32,752 bases of DNA, taken from Cudoniella acicularis (Eukaryota > Ascomycota > Leotiomycetes > Helotiales > Helotiaceae). Below the pieces are notes generated by a model that searched no databases, was not told the origin of the DNA, and saw only the letters and a list, made by a program, of their open reading frames with translations. The stretch spans positions 1-32,752 of the forward strand of contig JAAMPI010000542.1 in assembly GCA_013054445.1 (NCBI GenBank). The letters are read 5' to 3'. The translations under genes were made by a program, and so were the position numbers. Position 1 is the stretch's first letter; every line of letters begins with the position of its first letter. Positions 1 through 11,132 of this stretch are shown here, one piece after another.

Positions 1-2078
1 GATATCACTGGAGAAACTGCTTTGCATATTGCTGCGCGCTTCGGGCACGAAGATTGCGCAAAAACATTACTTGAGGGCACATCAGATCAAAAGGCCAATT
101 TTGAGCTCGCGGAGAAAACTTTTTCTTGGACACCTCTGCATATTGCTGCTGTCGACGGCCACCATTCGATAGTCACACTGCTGATTGCAGCTGGGGCCGA
201 TATTAACAAGCCTGATGCGTCTGGTTGGACCGCGCGGGAGCATGCTGCGCTGAGAGGCTATATGGCTATTGCAGATCAGCTTTTGCAGGCTTCGCTCGAA
301 AGGTCAAGCTCCGGATCAGAAGATTCCAACGACACAAATACTTCTTCCACAGGCGCATCGTCGATGGATGCTCTCCGCTCGCAATCCACCAACGGCGTTC
401 CACGGGGGTCAGAACCTGTCAAAACGTTTGGTCACAGATATCTCACAAATGAAAGTATGGTTCTTCTAAGCCTTGGCTCCATGGACATGAGAAAAGACAT
501 TCCTGCCGTAAAGCTGGACAAGATCCCAATTGCCGAAGCCCATTCTACACAGCTAGATACCGCCTTGTCTGTCATCGTCACAGCAAGTGGGGCCTATGGT
601 GAACCTACAATCATCGATCTTCCAGTTCAAGATAACATCTCGACGGAGCCTATGGTCTTTACTACTGCAGACGCATCCAAAGTTAAATTATTCTTCGATA
701 TCGTGCCGACATATGCCGGATCCCAGGAAAAGAAAGTTGGGCGTGGCGTTGCCATTCTATCAAGTATTAAACAAGCGATCGGCCTGAAACGCATGAACTT
801 ACAAGGAGATGTGAGCGTTCCAATTATGAGTACGAACCTTGATGTTATCGGTTGTGTTAACTTCAACTTCCTCGTCATTACACCCTTCTCTCATCCAAAT
901 ATGGGAGTGACCGCTAAACAAACTTACTGGAAAGAAATATCATCAACCATGGTTATAGGGCATCGAGGGCTTGGTAAGAATGTGACATCAAATCGATCCC
1001 TCCAACTAGGAGAAAACACGCTGCAATCCTTTATCGCAGCATCTAATCTGGGAGCAAACTATGTGGAATTTGACGTTCAATTGACGAAAGATCATGTTCC
1101 GGTAATTTACCACGACTTCTTGGTTAGCGAAACTGGTATCGATGCCCCCGTCCATACGCTCACTTTGGAACAATTTTTGCACGTTAACAATGTTACGCCT
1201 CGGCCCTCCCGGCCTCCATCTCCACCAAAGGAGAAGGAAAGCCCTCAATTTCAAGTTGTACGAGGCTCCGACCGTCAGCGATCGCTCTCCCTTGGGCCTG
1301 CGTTGCCTGACTATGAGATGTCTGAGAGAATGAAACACACTCGCGATTTCAAAGCAAAAGGTTACAAAGCCAACTCGCGTGGAAATTTTATCCAGGCACC
1401 GTTTACGACTTTGGAAGAAATGTTCGTCAAACTTCCCGAGAACGTCGGATTCAACATTGAGATGAAATACCCCATGCTGCATGAGTCAGAACAACATGAG
1501 ATGGATACCTACGCCGTGGAACTTAACAGTTTTGTTGACACTGTTTTGACAAAAGTGTACGATCTTGGAAAGAGGCGAAAGATCATATTCAGCAGCTTCA
1601 ACCCAGATATTTGCTTACTTTTGAGCTTGAAACAGCCCAGCATTCCCGTCTTGTTTCTCACGGATGCTGGCATTTCCGAAGTTGGAGATATCCGAGCTAG
1701 CAGTCTTCAGGAAGCTATTCGCTTTGCAAGTCGATGGAATCTACTTGGTATTGTGAGTGCGGCTGAGCCATTCTGCAATAGCCCGAGATTGGTTAGGGTT
1801 GTGAAGGAAAGTGGTTTGGTTTGTGTCAGTTATGGGGTGCTGAACAATGATCCCGCTAAAGTCCAAGTAAGTTCTTCGCATCTCAGATGAATTAACTTTT
1901 CACTAACTTGCAGAAGGAACAAGTAAAAGAAGGTATCGATGCCGTCATTGTGGACAGCGTCCTCAAAATCCGGAATGGACTCACGAAGAACGCAAGGCCT
2001 GCAGCTGAGACACCTACGGGAGACGAAAATATAATTGTAAATGGTGGGACAGGGACAAATGGATCAGTCGTTGTCTAA
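1..2078 (+). CDS. GDE1: Glycerophosphodiester phosphodiesterase, SPX-ankyrin-GDPD type, 5'-truncated by window edge
   Basis: Exons are 1..1866 and 1914..2078; the 47-nt intron 1867..1913 has a GTAAGT donor, a CTAAC branch point at 1903-1907 and a TTGCAG acceptor, in phase 0. The frame is open from base 1, so the true start and the N-terminal SPX domain expected for the family lie outside the window. Visible domains: ankyrin repeats over about the first 95 codons, a low-complexity Ser linker, a beta-rich middle region, then a GDPD domain beginning with VIGHRGLG near codon 319. It keeps the HRG histidine, GENTLQSF, EFDVQLTKDHVPVIYHD with acidic metal ligands and the second histidine, and NIEMKYP. 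A Pro/Ser/Arg insert sits at about codons 400-440. Family knowledge: Gde1 hydrolyses glycerophosphocholine and related glycerophosphodiesters to glycerol-3-phosphate and the free alcohol, under phosphate control in yeast. Exon 2 supplies the last GDPD strand (EGIDAVIVDSV) and a Gly/Thr/Asn-rich tail. ZPR1 follows on the same strand. Confidence 0.93.
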
Positions 2079-2610
2079 GGTGTTTTGCGGCGCAGCATAT
2101 TCATAGCTTACATTTGTATCTCAGCTCTTGGTAACGGTCCCGCTGATGAATGGAGGGAAAGGATCGTTTTTGGAGTATTTCTTGAGGCGTTTAACGCTGA
2201 GGACATGTGTGGTTTCTATCCAGTCAGCTTGCTTCCAGTCCATCATTTTATGCTCTTTGGGAGCGGGCCAAACAAGTGTTCTTTCCTGGCTTACAGCTCA
2301 AATAGGTGTCTAATTCTTGACAAAGCGGCAAAAACACCAATTGCCTTTCGGCTTGAGACTAGGGAAACAATGCAGAATATTATGGTCTGTAAATAATGAC
2401 GTCAGGTCCGTCACGTGCAATAAATTTTCTTTCTCCTTTTTGCCCAGGGGTAAATAACCTTAACGAACGTTCCAGAAGTCGCTGGTCTGAGCCTCGCCTT
2501 CAGCCTTGGGGTGTGTACTTATCAACACAGCCTTATCACAAAAAATTAATATTTCGCAAGGTAGAACCCCTCCCTCATCCCACCATACCCCGCCATCCAC
2601 AAAAAACAAC
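2079..2610. other. Intergenic: GDE1 3' region and ZPR1 promoter
   Basis: 532 bp between two genes in the same orientation. The last 40 bp before the ZPR1 start are C/A-rich, typical of a fungal 5' leader. A palindromic CRE and an E-box at 2397-2417 are listed separately. Short open frames here carry no recognisable protein. Confidence 0.8.
2397..2417. promoter_or_regulatory. CRE palindrome TGACGTCA and E-box CACGTG upstream of ZPR1
   Basis: TGACGTCA at 2397-2404 is a perfect CRE/ATF palindrome and CACGTG at 2412-2417 is a perfect bHLH palindrome. They are 7 bp apart and about 195 bp upstream of the ZPR1 start codon. In fungi these are sites for bZIP proteins of the Atf1/CreA-b type and for bHLH proteins of the Cbf1/Pho4 type. 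Binding is inferred from the motifs alone. Confidence 0.45.
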
Positions 2611-4224
2611 ATGTCCAGCAATATCCAAGAAGACCCCAAGCCCGATGGAAAAGCCTTCGATGACTTCTTCGAAAGTCTAGGCAAGAAAGCCGAAAACCTC
2701 ACCATCCACGAAAAAGAAGGGAAACCTGTCACTAATGGCGTTGAGTCAACCTCGGCCGAGGGGACAGCTACGGAGAAGCCAGAGGAGGAGGAAGACCAAA
2801 AGGTTGTTGATGAGATTGAGAGTCTATGTATGAACTGCCATGCGAATGTATGTATCCTAAACCATTCTCCAAGCCATGTATTAACGTGTGCGGTGTAGGG
2901 AATCACCAGGCTCCTCCTTACTCGTATACCCTTCTTCCGCGAAATCATCATAATGTCGTTCTTCTGCCCGCATTGCAGCTTCAAAAACTCCGAGATTCAA
3001 TCTGCCGGCGAAATCCAGCAGAAAGGCTGCCATTATGAACTCCGTCTCCGGGCAACAGAAGACTTCGCGCGCCAGGTTGTGAAATCCGATACTTGCGTCG
3101 TGAAATTCATCGAGCTCGATATTGAGGTTCCAGCTGGCAGAGGTCAATTGACGAATGTAGAGGGTCTTCTCAGCATGATATTAGAAGATCTAGAAATGAA
3201 GCAGGATGAGCGGAAGGAAGTGATGCCGGAAATATGGGCGAAGATTGAGGAAATTGTCACAAAGGGGAGAAAAATGCTTGCAGGCGAAAGCTTTCCCTTC
3301 CGGGTCTCCCTCGATGATCCGGCCGGGAACTCTTGGATCGAGCCCAACCAGCAAGACGGTGTTGGAAAATGGTCAAAGACCGAGTATGCGCGCACACCAG
3401 AGCAAAACGAAGCCTTAGGTCTCGGATCCGGAGAAGAAGAGGAAGAAAACGCAGCAGAACCGCATGTCAAGGGCCAACCCACCGCAGCTAGTTTCGAAGA
3501 CGACGACATCATTCCCAACGAAGTCTACTCCTTCCCCGCCACATGTCCAGGATGCACCAAACATTGCGTAACACACATGAAAATGGTCGACATCCCGCAC
3601 TTCAAACAAGTAGTAATCATGAGCACCGTTTGCGACCACTGCGGCTACCGCTCCAACGAAGTGAAAACAGGTGGGGAAATTCCCGTCCTGGGCAAGAAAA
3701 TCGTTCTCAAAGTCGAAGGACCCACCGATCTCGCTCGCGACATCCTAAAATCCGAATCCTGCGCCCTCGAATGCCCAGAACTAAGTCTTTCCGTCAACCC
3801 CGGCACGCTAGGAGGGAGGTTCACAACCGTAGAAGGGTTGCTGACACAGGTCAGAGATGATCTGCATCAGCAAATCTTCGACGTAGGTGACGAGGCCGGA
3901 GCTGGAGGCGACTCTCTCCAGAACGAGGCGAGGGATAATTGGAAGAAGTTCTTTGACGGCATAGGTGAAGCTATCAAAGGAGAGCGGAAATTCACAGTTG
4001 TGTTAAGGGATCCTCTTGCGAGTAGTTACGTGCAGAATCTGTGTCTGCCGGACAAGGATCCGCAGATTGAGGAGGAGGATTACGAGAGAACGAAGGAAGA
4101 GGAAGAGGATTTAGGCTTGACTGATATGAAGACGGAGGGGTATGTGGATGAAGTTGGCGAGGAGAAGAAGAGGGTTGCGGCGGAAGAAGAGGAGAAGAAG
4201 GAGGTTAATGGGAATAATGGTTGA
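2611..4224 (+). CDS. ZPR1: Zinc finger protein ZPR1 (eEF1A chaperone)
   Basis: Exons 2611..2847 and 2899..4224 give 520 residues. The 51-nt intron (GTATGT donor, ATTAAC branch, TGTAG acceptor, phase 0) joins the first zinc-finger half to GITRLLLTRIPFFREI. The protein shows the double ZPR1 architecture: finger 1 has C73xxC76 and C102xxC105, finger 2 has C295xxC298 and C324xxC327, each followed by the conserved alpha-beta module (EIQSAGEIQQKG, and EVKTGGEIPVLGKK). Family knowledge: Zpr1 binds eEF1A and assists its folding, and moves between cytoplasm and nucleus. N- and C-termini are acidic and low complexity; the C-terminal tail is Glu/Lys-rich. The start at 2611 follows an A-rich context and is the first ATG that leaves a normal-length N-terminus; the upstream open frame is leader. 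Length is close to other fungal ZPR1 proteins. Confidence 0.96.
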
Positions 4225-4744
4225 TGTGTTTTCAGTCTCGAAATATGAAAAACGTTGTTCTTATTCTTGTTTGTTGCTTTGAACCTCTTATCCCTTTAAT
4301 CTTACCCATCACGAAACATGGCATTTATTCTCCGAAACATTGTTGTAAATACCTATGTGGCTTTCTAGTCGACGAGTCTGTAATCCTTTTATCTCAAAAA
4401 GTTATAATATTTCACTGTACCATGATGTTTATTCTTCTAAGTATTGTTTGTAAACTGTAACTCAACACCTCTCTTTTATTCTAACCATTGACTCGATAGT
4501 GCTTTCATCTTAAAAAATTTATAATATCCCACAGTAACACGATTATTAATCTCCAAATCGCATTCATATTTGACTGCCTACCTGGTACGGGGGCTAATCA
4601 TACATTCAACAACAATAGAAAGGGGTATCATCAACAAAAGACGGCGACAATCCAACAAACGCTCCCATGCAAATAACTCTAAGCTACCAAACCCATAACT
4701 CTTCCCCAAAATACCACACTTTATTTCCACCAAATCACTACTTC
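4225..4744. other. AT-rich intergenic with degenerate repeat units
   Basis: ZPR1 3' region followed by AT-rich sequence. Two related units, about 4381-4440 and 4501-4553, each contain an ATCT(T/C)AAAAA-ATAATAT-ACTGTA/ACAGTA pattern. The second (with ACAGTAACAC at 4531-4540) recurs at about 7521-7571. No gene is supported. Confidence 0.6.
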
Positions 4745-7252
4745 TCATTCCCCATCAACCTTAATAACCTCCGTATCCTTAACCTTCAACACCACCCACT
4801 TAAAATAAGTTCTACCCTCCTGTTCAACATCCGCAGAACACTTAGTAACCATGGTCAACTTCCCAAAAGCTTCCCTCTCCTTGAATTCCTCATATTCAAC
4901 TCCTTCATATCGAATCGTTCTCTTTGTGCGCTCGCCGTTGATGAGAGAGGATTGAGTATTACGTCGTAGAGGAACGTTGTTGCTTCCCAGGTTTTGTCGT
5001 CGTTTAGATCGGTTGTTTCGGGGGTTTTGCCGCAAAATGTGTTCAGCTGATGATGGTGGGTTCCTAGGATGGAGTGGAAGATAGAGTCGCCGATGAGGAG
5101 GTTTGAGAGGGGGGGGGGAGGGGTTCTGGTGTGTTGTCTAGCTTTTTTCTCGAGCTCGTTTTCGAGATAGAAGATCTTCACGCCTTTCTCAGTGTCTTTT
5201 CCTTCAGCTTTTCAAGGTCATCGCCTCTCTTCTGCAGGGCCTCCTGATCCAATTTATTGTTTTTCTTGAGTCGCTCTATTTGCTTAGAAAGATCAAGGCA
5301 ACTACTACAGTCTTCGCATCTATTGATTAGTAACTTCTCTTGCTTGAAGCTTTTTCTGGGATTGACTCACTCTGTTCAAGGTCCTCTAATGCCTTAGCCT
5401 TATCCTCAAGCTCGTCTTCCCTCTCTTTAATAGCGCTCTCCCAGTTTCGGAGCGCTGTGTCTAGCTTACTAAGGTGATCGCTTTCCTTAGCGACTACTTC
5501 CTCCCGAGCGAGCGTAGGGTCCTGGCTTGATTTGATGTCTTATTCTTTGTCATCGAGTGCTTTTTCCCGAGTCGCAACTTCTTCGCTTCGATTATCGAGC
5601 TCTTTTTTTCTTTCGTTGGTAATCTTCTCTTAGCCCTTTTTCTTCACTCTTAAGAGTAGCTTCCCAGCCCTCAAGTCTAAGCTCCTTCTTTCTAAGTTCC
5701 TCGACTTCCGTAGATCGCTTTTTGTCCGTAATTTTTATAATTTCCATGGCCTTGATAACGTCTGGAAGCGATTCTTGGTGGAACTTTGAAGTCTTTTCGG
5801 CTTCTTCAAGAGACATTCTCGATGACTGGTTTTTGGGACCTTCGTCTACTGGAGGGCCTAAGGTCACCGCTACTCCGGGCGCTTTTTGGGTTGACATACT
5901 TTGCTTCTTGGGGCCTGTACCGCTTGTTAGGTGAATTAGTAAATTAAAACACAAGGAGCGGTAGTCCGATCCTCCAGAACAGAGTGCCACAGTACCATGT
6001 GCTCTCTCGGTCGAGATAACTGGGATATGCCAATAAGATGAAAGAAAGAATTGGGACACTTACTAGGAGCGGGTGTTACTATCTTAAAAAGAGACTCAAT
6101 GTTCACCTTGACTTCTGATTCACTATCCCTCTGGAACCGAGGATCAAAAATGATGCTATTGAATTTGACGAGAGAGCTGTTGAATTGAATATCGCTTTGC
6201 TCAATGTCGTCACCGCGGATATGGTATCGGCTTTTTGCCCACATGAAGCGGTCATCTTTGCAAAGACTTCCACTTCCTTGTCTTGTTGGTGGACTCCGAC
6301 TCGCAATTCATGAGGCGCAAAAACTGGATTTAGAGGATTTCTCATTGGTTGAACCTCTCGCTTTGCTGAAAGATACTCTTTGATGAGAGAGATCTTTTCC
6401 TTTAGTGATGGCTCTTCTGTAAATTTGCGGAATATTTTGTCGTCAAGATTGGCCTTGTCAACTCCAACTTGGTTACTGTTCGATCGTACCAGAGTTGACC
6501 ACCTATTGAGGATATTGAGAGGGGTGTCGTCGTCTCTAAAGGCCTGTATAAATATGCCACTGTCATTTTCTCTGGCTCGAATTATCAGGCGGGATGCGTT
6601 GATATGTGTTCGAATGTTGGCATAGGAGTCTTCAAAGGATGAAGGGAGTTTTCTTCGCTTTCTTACGTGGTCGTCAGATTGACTGGGATCACCTTCATAG
6701 TCACTTGAACTCTCCGTTGCCTCAATTGTCCTTGAGCGTCTGCCGTTGGAGTTCATCTTTGAAGTTTCTATAGCTGAACTCTTCCTGGTCGTTGAGGAAG
6801 TCAACTTCGTGGTACTTGTGGAGGAAGCCAATTTTGGTGTAGTTGCGGAAGAACTCAATATCTTGGGCGTCTCGGTGATCGACTTGTTCCTTACAGTTGG
6901 TGTGGACAGTTTCGATTGAGCAAGTGAATTTCCAGAATAGCCGTCATGGATGCGCTTAGGAGGCTGAGTGGAGACAACTGATTGAGAAGGGGTGACTTGG
7001 AAATTGGTATAACGCCTGGGAGTTGGAGTAGTCCCTTGGCTCGGTGCTGCTGTCGACAAGGAAGGTTTGGATGGTGCAGACTGAGCGCCGCGATCATCAA
7101 TAGCCGAAGCCTTGAGAGGAGGAGTAGATGTGCTTGAAAGAGCAGGTCGAATACTGACAATGTTAGTATTAGCCTGGTCTTGGTCTAATGATTGAATATA
7201 TGAGATATCAAGAGAAATAAACTTACATAGCCCTCTGCTGATTCAATGCCAT
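4745..7252 (-). pseudogene. Decayed multi-exon coiled-coil protein gene
   Basis: The 5' end looks like a working gene: ATG at 7252, exon 1 7227..7252, a 73-nt intron 7154..7226 (GTAAGT, TACTAAC branch, GTCAG), then a long exon 2. Exon 2 encodes a Ser/Thr/Pro-rich region, a basic VRKRRKLP stretch and a globular segment (SLIIRAREN-like, FIQAFRDDD, KEKISLIKEYL). A second intron, 5915..6063 (GTAAGT...TACAG), keeps the frame into a long Glu/Lys coiled coil. The rest is broken: a frame change near 6245, another in a T7 run at 5603-5609, an in-frame TAA at 5540-5542, a splice junction near 5320-5370 that no longer keeps frame, and further frame changes near 5190 and 4960. The final readable stretch ends in KVKDTEVIKVDGE before a stop at 4745. 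The lesions are indels rather than C-to-T changes. I do not recognise a family. Its layout resembles the intact gene at 9429-10719. Errors in the assembly could explain some shifts, but probably not all of them. Confidence 0.6.
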
Positions 7253-7520
7253 AAAAGATGGCATCGAGTGTTGATCCTACTTGTTAATCATTACGTTCCG
7301 CTCGAGAATCTTAAACTGGAGATCAGAGGTAGACCAGGTTGTTTGGATGCACTTTGCTGAGGGGAAAATCAGGGATTGAGATCCCGAACGCGTTTGTTTA
7401 CTTCTGAGATCAGAAGCTAGCGGAGAGCCGCGCAACAACCACTCTAGCGCAAACAAAACAGTCTCTACAGGTAATGACGTAAGAGCTCTATCAATTTGCC
7501 TTGTAGAGAAGATAAATTAC

Positions 7521-7571
7521 TCTTTTCGTCTTAAAAGGTGATAATATCACACAGTAACACAAATATTCTCT
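7521..7571 (+). repeat. Short repeat unit with ACAGTAACAC core (copies near 4501-4553 and, inverted, 10807-10842)
   Basis: The stretch CGTCTTAAAA...ATAATATCAC followed by ACAGTAACAC matches 4501-4553 in the same orientation (TCTTAAAAA, ATAATATCCC, ACAGTAACAC). It also matches the reverse complement of 10807-10842 (ATATCTCAC, AGTAACACAA, TTATTCT). The units lie just outside the two coiled-coil genes, in direct orientation around 4745-7252 and in inverted orientation around 9429-10719. Confidence 0.5.
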
Positions 7572-8069
7572 TTCTAGGCTTGCAAATGAGCATCTGCCTT
7601 GCACGGAGCCTTGTATGAAGTGAGTTTGAATGGAGAGCGACTACTAAACATACTGTATATGCAAAATTAAAAGGTGCAATTCCGTGTGAAAGGTGCTTGT
7701 AGGTGTGAGGGTTCGAGAAACAGGGTGTACGAGTAAATAAAGCTCTGATTAAGGGCTAGAAGCGAAAGAGAGAAGAGAATAGAGTTCTCTTCGTACGAGG
7801 AGATAACCTCATGCATGCAAACGCAGAAGCGTCTTCTGGGCTCTATTTGATATCTACGCGACCGGCCCCCTCTGCTCCCCCAATTCCTGTCCCCCGATCT
7901 GTGACAGTAGATCGCATTGTTGCACCGTCCTTTTCCTAAAAGAAGACAAGAAAAAGGTGCGAAGGAGCTGAGAAATGTGATTCTTTTTGGTGATATTGAT
8001 AGATGCTCTATTTGAACTTCATAGAATATGAAGCCTCCATGGGCAAGCCAGCACTGTGAAAATCTGCTG

Positions 8070-8500
8070 CGGTGATGGCAGTTGGGGATAGGGGGAAGAG
8101 TGGGTCCGGAACGGCCCGAGCCAATAGGGTTGGCTCCGCTCGGCTATCCTCGCAGCAAAGCGTCGAAGCGAATTTTTAGAAGGTTTAATTAAGCAAAAAT
8201 ATGTTACACCAAACACGAGGGCACCCATTTAGTCTGAACAGGACGATGGTTCTCTGGCTCTTCGTATCGCCCCGGTGACGTTGCCTAACGCAGCTTGCGA
8301 CCATCAGGCTTGATGGTTCAGGTCTGGTTGTGCCGCCCTGGCGTTTCTGGGATATTAAGCGGAAGCGGAGTAGATAGAAGTCGGTTCGCCCGGTCTTTAT
8401 TCAAATTCAACCCTGGCCCTTTCGGGGGAAAGGTTGGACTGAAGTTTTGCTGTTTTTATCAATATTTTTATTTTTTAAGTGTGGCTTGCAAAAAAGGAGG
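8070..8500 (-). repeat. Dispersed repeat, inverted copy C
   Basis: Read on the minus strand this stretch follows the same order as the copies at 13815-14990 and 15110-15650. GAATAAAGACCGGGCGAACC (8383-8402) matches 13987 onward with one base inserted. GCTTAATTAAACCT (8181-8194) is identical to 14101-14114 and 15283-15296. A TTCG-TTCGACGCTT block and a TCGGGCC(G) block follow. The copy is diverged and has different sequence between the shared blocks. I see no transposase and no clear target-site duplication. Confidence 0.6.
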
Positions 8501-9313
8501 TTTCCACTTCAGCGAGCGAATGGGCATCGCATACTCAAAGTTGCGCGCAACACTTCAAAGGTAAGAAATATCGCAAGCGTATTAGTGCCCTAGAATTCCT
8601 AGAACAAGAACTTTCGATGCGCTAGATCAATTTATTGTTGTAGCATTTGCGGGTAATTCTCGTTGTTAAGTTTTTTAATTCAAGTATTGTCGGTAATATC
8701 CTGGGACTTGTGAAATATACGGGACCTCGTGAGAGCTGCGTGAGAGGCATGAAAGTGGAAGAAAGTCCTAATCGAGAAACAATAAATGTAGTACTTAATT
8801 TTATCAAGTAAATATAAATTCGTGCTCTCAAATTCCATAGTTTAGCATGAAACCCGATTGTCTGTGTATAAGTGATGTGGACGACTGTTTCCGGACAGTC
8901 GCGCTTCCCATCATTTCTGCTTTTATAAAAGTTCATATCAGCACCGAATGACCAAGTAAATTTAAGAACTTATTTATTTCTCTTCTTTTATGAACAAATC
9001 TTCCCGTTCAGCCCTTTCTTCGTAAGGGTGGTCGAAAAAGAGGAAGACTAGAAGAAAGTCAGCTCCAAGCCATAAATATTCCTTTACAGTTTGAATAGTT
9101 CTTTGTGTGAGTAATTCTCCTCTTGCGAGCGTCGTTCCACTTATGAGGGCATTTCCTCTTGTGGGTGTATCGCACTTTGTGACATTGCTCTAGAATTGCT
9201 GCGAGCTAGCTTATTGTCCTCAGTGCAGCGCACATTCACTACCGATTTAACTAAAATCCAAACCGCTATGCATTCTGCTTCTATTCACTGCCATTTGGCG
9301 ACAAAGACACCAT

Positions 9314-9344
9314 CACGTGGCCACTTCGGGGCTGGGTATTTAAG
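9314..9344 (+). promoter_or_regulatory. Promoter elements of the coiled-coil gene: CACGTG and TATTTAAG
   Basis: A palindromic CACGTG lies at 9314-9319 and a TATA-like TATTTAAG at 9337-9344, 85-92 bp before the ATG at 9429. The intervening leader is rich in CAACA/ACAAA and ends GATCCATGG. The arrangement is that of an active core promoter, which supports this gene being functional. Confidence 0.45.
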
Positions 9345-9428
9345 GAAGTCCTCCTGTCGCGTCAACAATTTTTTCTCCTACGCAACACAACAAATTTGCA
9401 ACCCACGACCGCCGCCACCACTCGATCC

Positions 9429-10719
9429 ATGGAACCCCTAAAAAAGGCAGCCCTTCGGGTCTTCAGCGCGATGTCGGCACCGGCACCTGAGACACCTCTC
9501 TCGTGGGCAGCTAAGCGGTATCGGGCAGGGATATGTAGCAGTGTACCTAGCAACGATCTCGAGAAGTAGTAAGTTTCTTTCGTTTCTTTCCGCGGGGAAA
9601 ATCAGATTATTAGACACCCACATCTACTCAACCCTTTCTGATTTTAGACTGATTTTCGGGCAATTTATTAACTTATCTCTTCCTAGTGGTCCGTTAGCAC
9701 TGCAACCGCCTGCAAAGAAATCCCGATTGTCTGAACACCAGCCCACAGCCTTTTATGTCATCGGACACTATCCAGTCCACAAAACCATACCAATCAAAGC
9801 CAAAATAGGCCCCAATGGCTTTATCTTCTTGGATACCGTTAAAGAAAAGAGCATTTCTCAATTTTGGCTCAATGAGTGGGAGAAACTGGAGCAGACGGAA
9901 AGATTAAATCGGTTAATTATGTCTCCGATATGTTTTCCTGAAAACACAGTAGAGGAGCTTGCCGCTCTCACAGCAGAACAACGAAAACAATTGATTTTGG
10001 ATTTTTTGAAGAGGCAGGAAGCCTTGCAGCCAAATAACCCAGAGGATCATGGTTCATTCTCCCAAAACATCGAACCGGACAACAACGCTTTCGGCGATTC
10101 TCAAAACCGAACCACAAGAGACAAGCCATCCGAAAAGAACACGCCCATCTTCGAAAACAGGGAAGATCCTCTCAAGAGCAAGAAAAGACGGCACGATGAG
10201 GTGAAGGACAGTTCTGATGATGAGGAACCCACTATCAAAGATCGAGAATGGGCAGTTTCTGCTCGGGAGGCAAATGTTAAATTAGTGCAGGAGAGGATGG
10301 AGAAAGAAGTGGTCGAGATTGCCGACCATTATAAAAACATTAAAATTCACAGGGACAATCTCAACAAGCGAGAAATGACCTTGGATAATAGGCAGCAAGA
10401 GCTCGATGAAGGGGCCAAGGTATTACAAGGCCAGAGAGAGGCATTAAAGAAGGGTCACGAGAAAGAGATTGAGGCGGTAAAGCAAAAAGCAGCAATCGAA
10501 TACGCGGATCTGAAGGAGAGGGTCGAGAGACTCGAGCAGTCGGCGGGGGCAATGGCAAAGCAGCTCCAAACAAGTGCCCAGGAGGCTCAGGAAGTGATCA
10601 ATCGCAAGAATGAGAAGATCAAGGATCTGGAGGACAGACTCAAGGGAAGAGATAAGGAAATGAGGGATCTTCGTGTGGAATTGGTCAACCTCGTTGAGAA
10701 GATTGACTTAAAATATTGA
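9429..10719 (+). CDS. Uncharacterised nuclear-type coiled-coil protein
   Basis: Exons 9429..9568 and 9687..10719 (390 residues). The 118-nt intron has a GTAAGT donor, an ATTAAC branch and a TCCTAG acceptor; it joins EKTA|T in phase 2 (codon TAT) and removes the stop that would otherwise end exon 1. The N-terminus is Ala/Pro-rich, followed by a basic PPAKKSR (53-59) and a globular part with VIGHYPVHK, FIFLDTVKEK, LNEWEKLEQ and a helical EQRKQLILDFLK. Then come an acidic/polar linker with a bipartite-like KSKKRR (210-215), and a long coiled coil from about residue 233 to the end. No transmembrane segment or signal peptide. The function is unknown. The overall plan (basic patch, small globular region, linker, C-terminal coiled coil) parallels the decayed gene at 4745-7252. 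Nuclear location is an inference from the basic clusters. Confidence 0.75.
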
Positions 10720-11132
10720 TCTGAGGAAGTGTAGCAGAAAGACAAGAAAACCTCTGGCCTTGACAAACGTGTAGCGGAGGATTTGATCACTCACAAACAA
10801 GTTTTGTAGAATAAGCGTTGTGTTACTGTGAGATATAACTCTATCACAGCCGAAATTAAGATTATTACCTATTTCAAAGCTTAGATTTAATGTTATAATG
10901 TGACTACTATAGGGAGAGAAGAATAGAATATCTTTTAGTCTGTAAATTCATAGAGTAGCAAATAACAGATATTATTATTCTATACTAGTTAGAAGGCGAC
11001 TAACTATCTCTAGCTCGTCAAATGAAAGCATTACGTCTTTAATCTATCTCTTTTGGCTTCCAAAAGCCCACTATAAACTCTTCAAAACTCTATGCTAAAT
11101 TATACAACCTCTACCCACACCCCGACAATTCT
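10720..11132. other. AT-rich intergenic containing repeat fragments
   Basis: Holds the inverted ACAGTAACAC unit (10807-10842). Next to it, about 10843-10905 begins CACAGCCGAAAT and matches 15543-15600 in the same orientation (CACAGCCGAAAT, then TTAGAGCTTGGATT / CAAAGCTTAGATTT, then ATGTTA). No coding potential seen. Confidence 0.55.

Larger units (their letters stand above)
7253..9313. other. Intergenic, repeat-bearing; no gene supported
   Basis: About 2 kb. It holds the upstream region of the decayed gene (to about 7500), a repeat unit at 7521-7571 (ACAGTAACAC at 7551-7560), an inverted copy of the dispersed repeat at about 8070-8500, and the upstream region of the coiled-coil gene starting at 9429. 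Open frames up to 104 codons show no recognisable protein and no splice-supported extension. Confidence 0.6.

Noticed and set aside
1006..1482. 158-codon minus frame inside GDE1
   Set aside because: Antisense shadow of the catalytic GDPD domain.
4501..7571. CRISPR-like or satellite array around the decayed gene
   Set aside because: Only two or three diverged units with unequal spacing, in a fungal nuclear genome; not a regular array.
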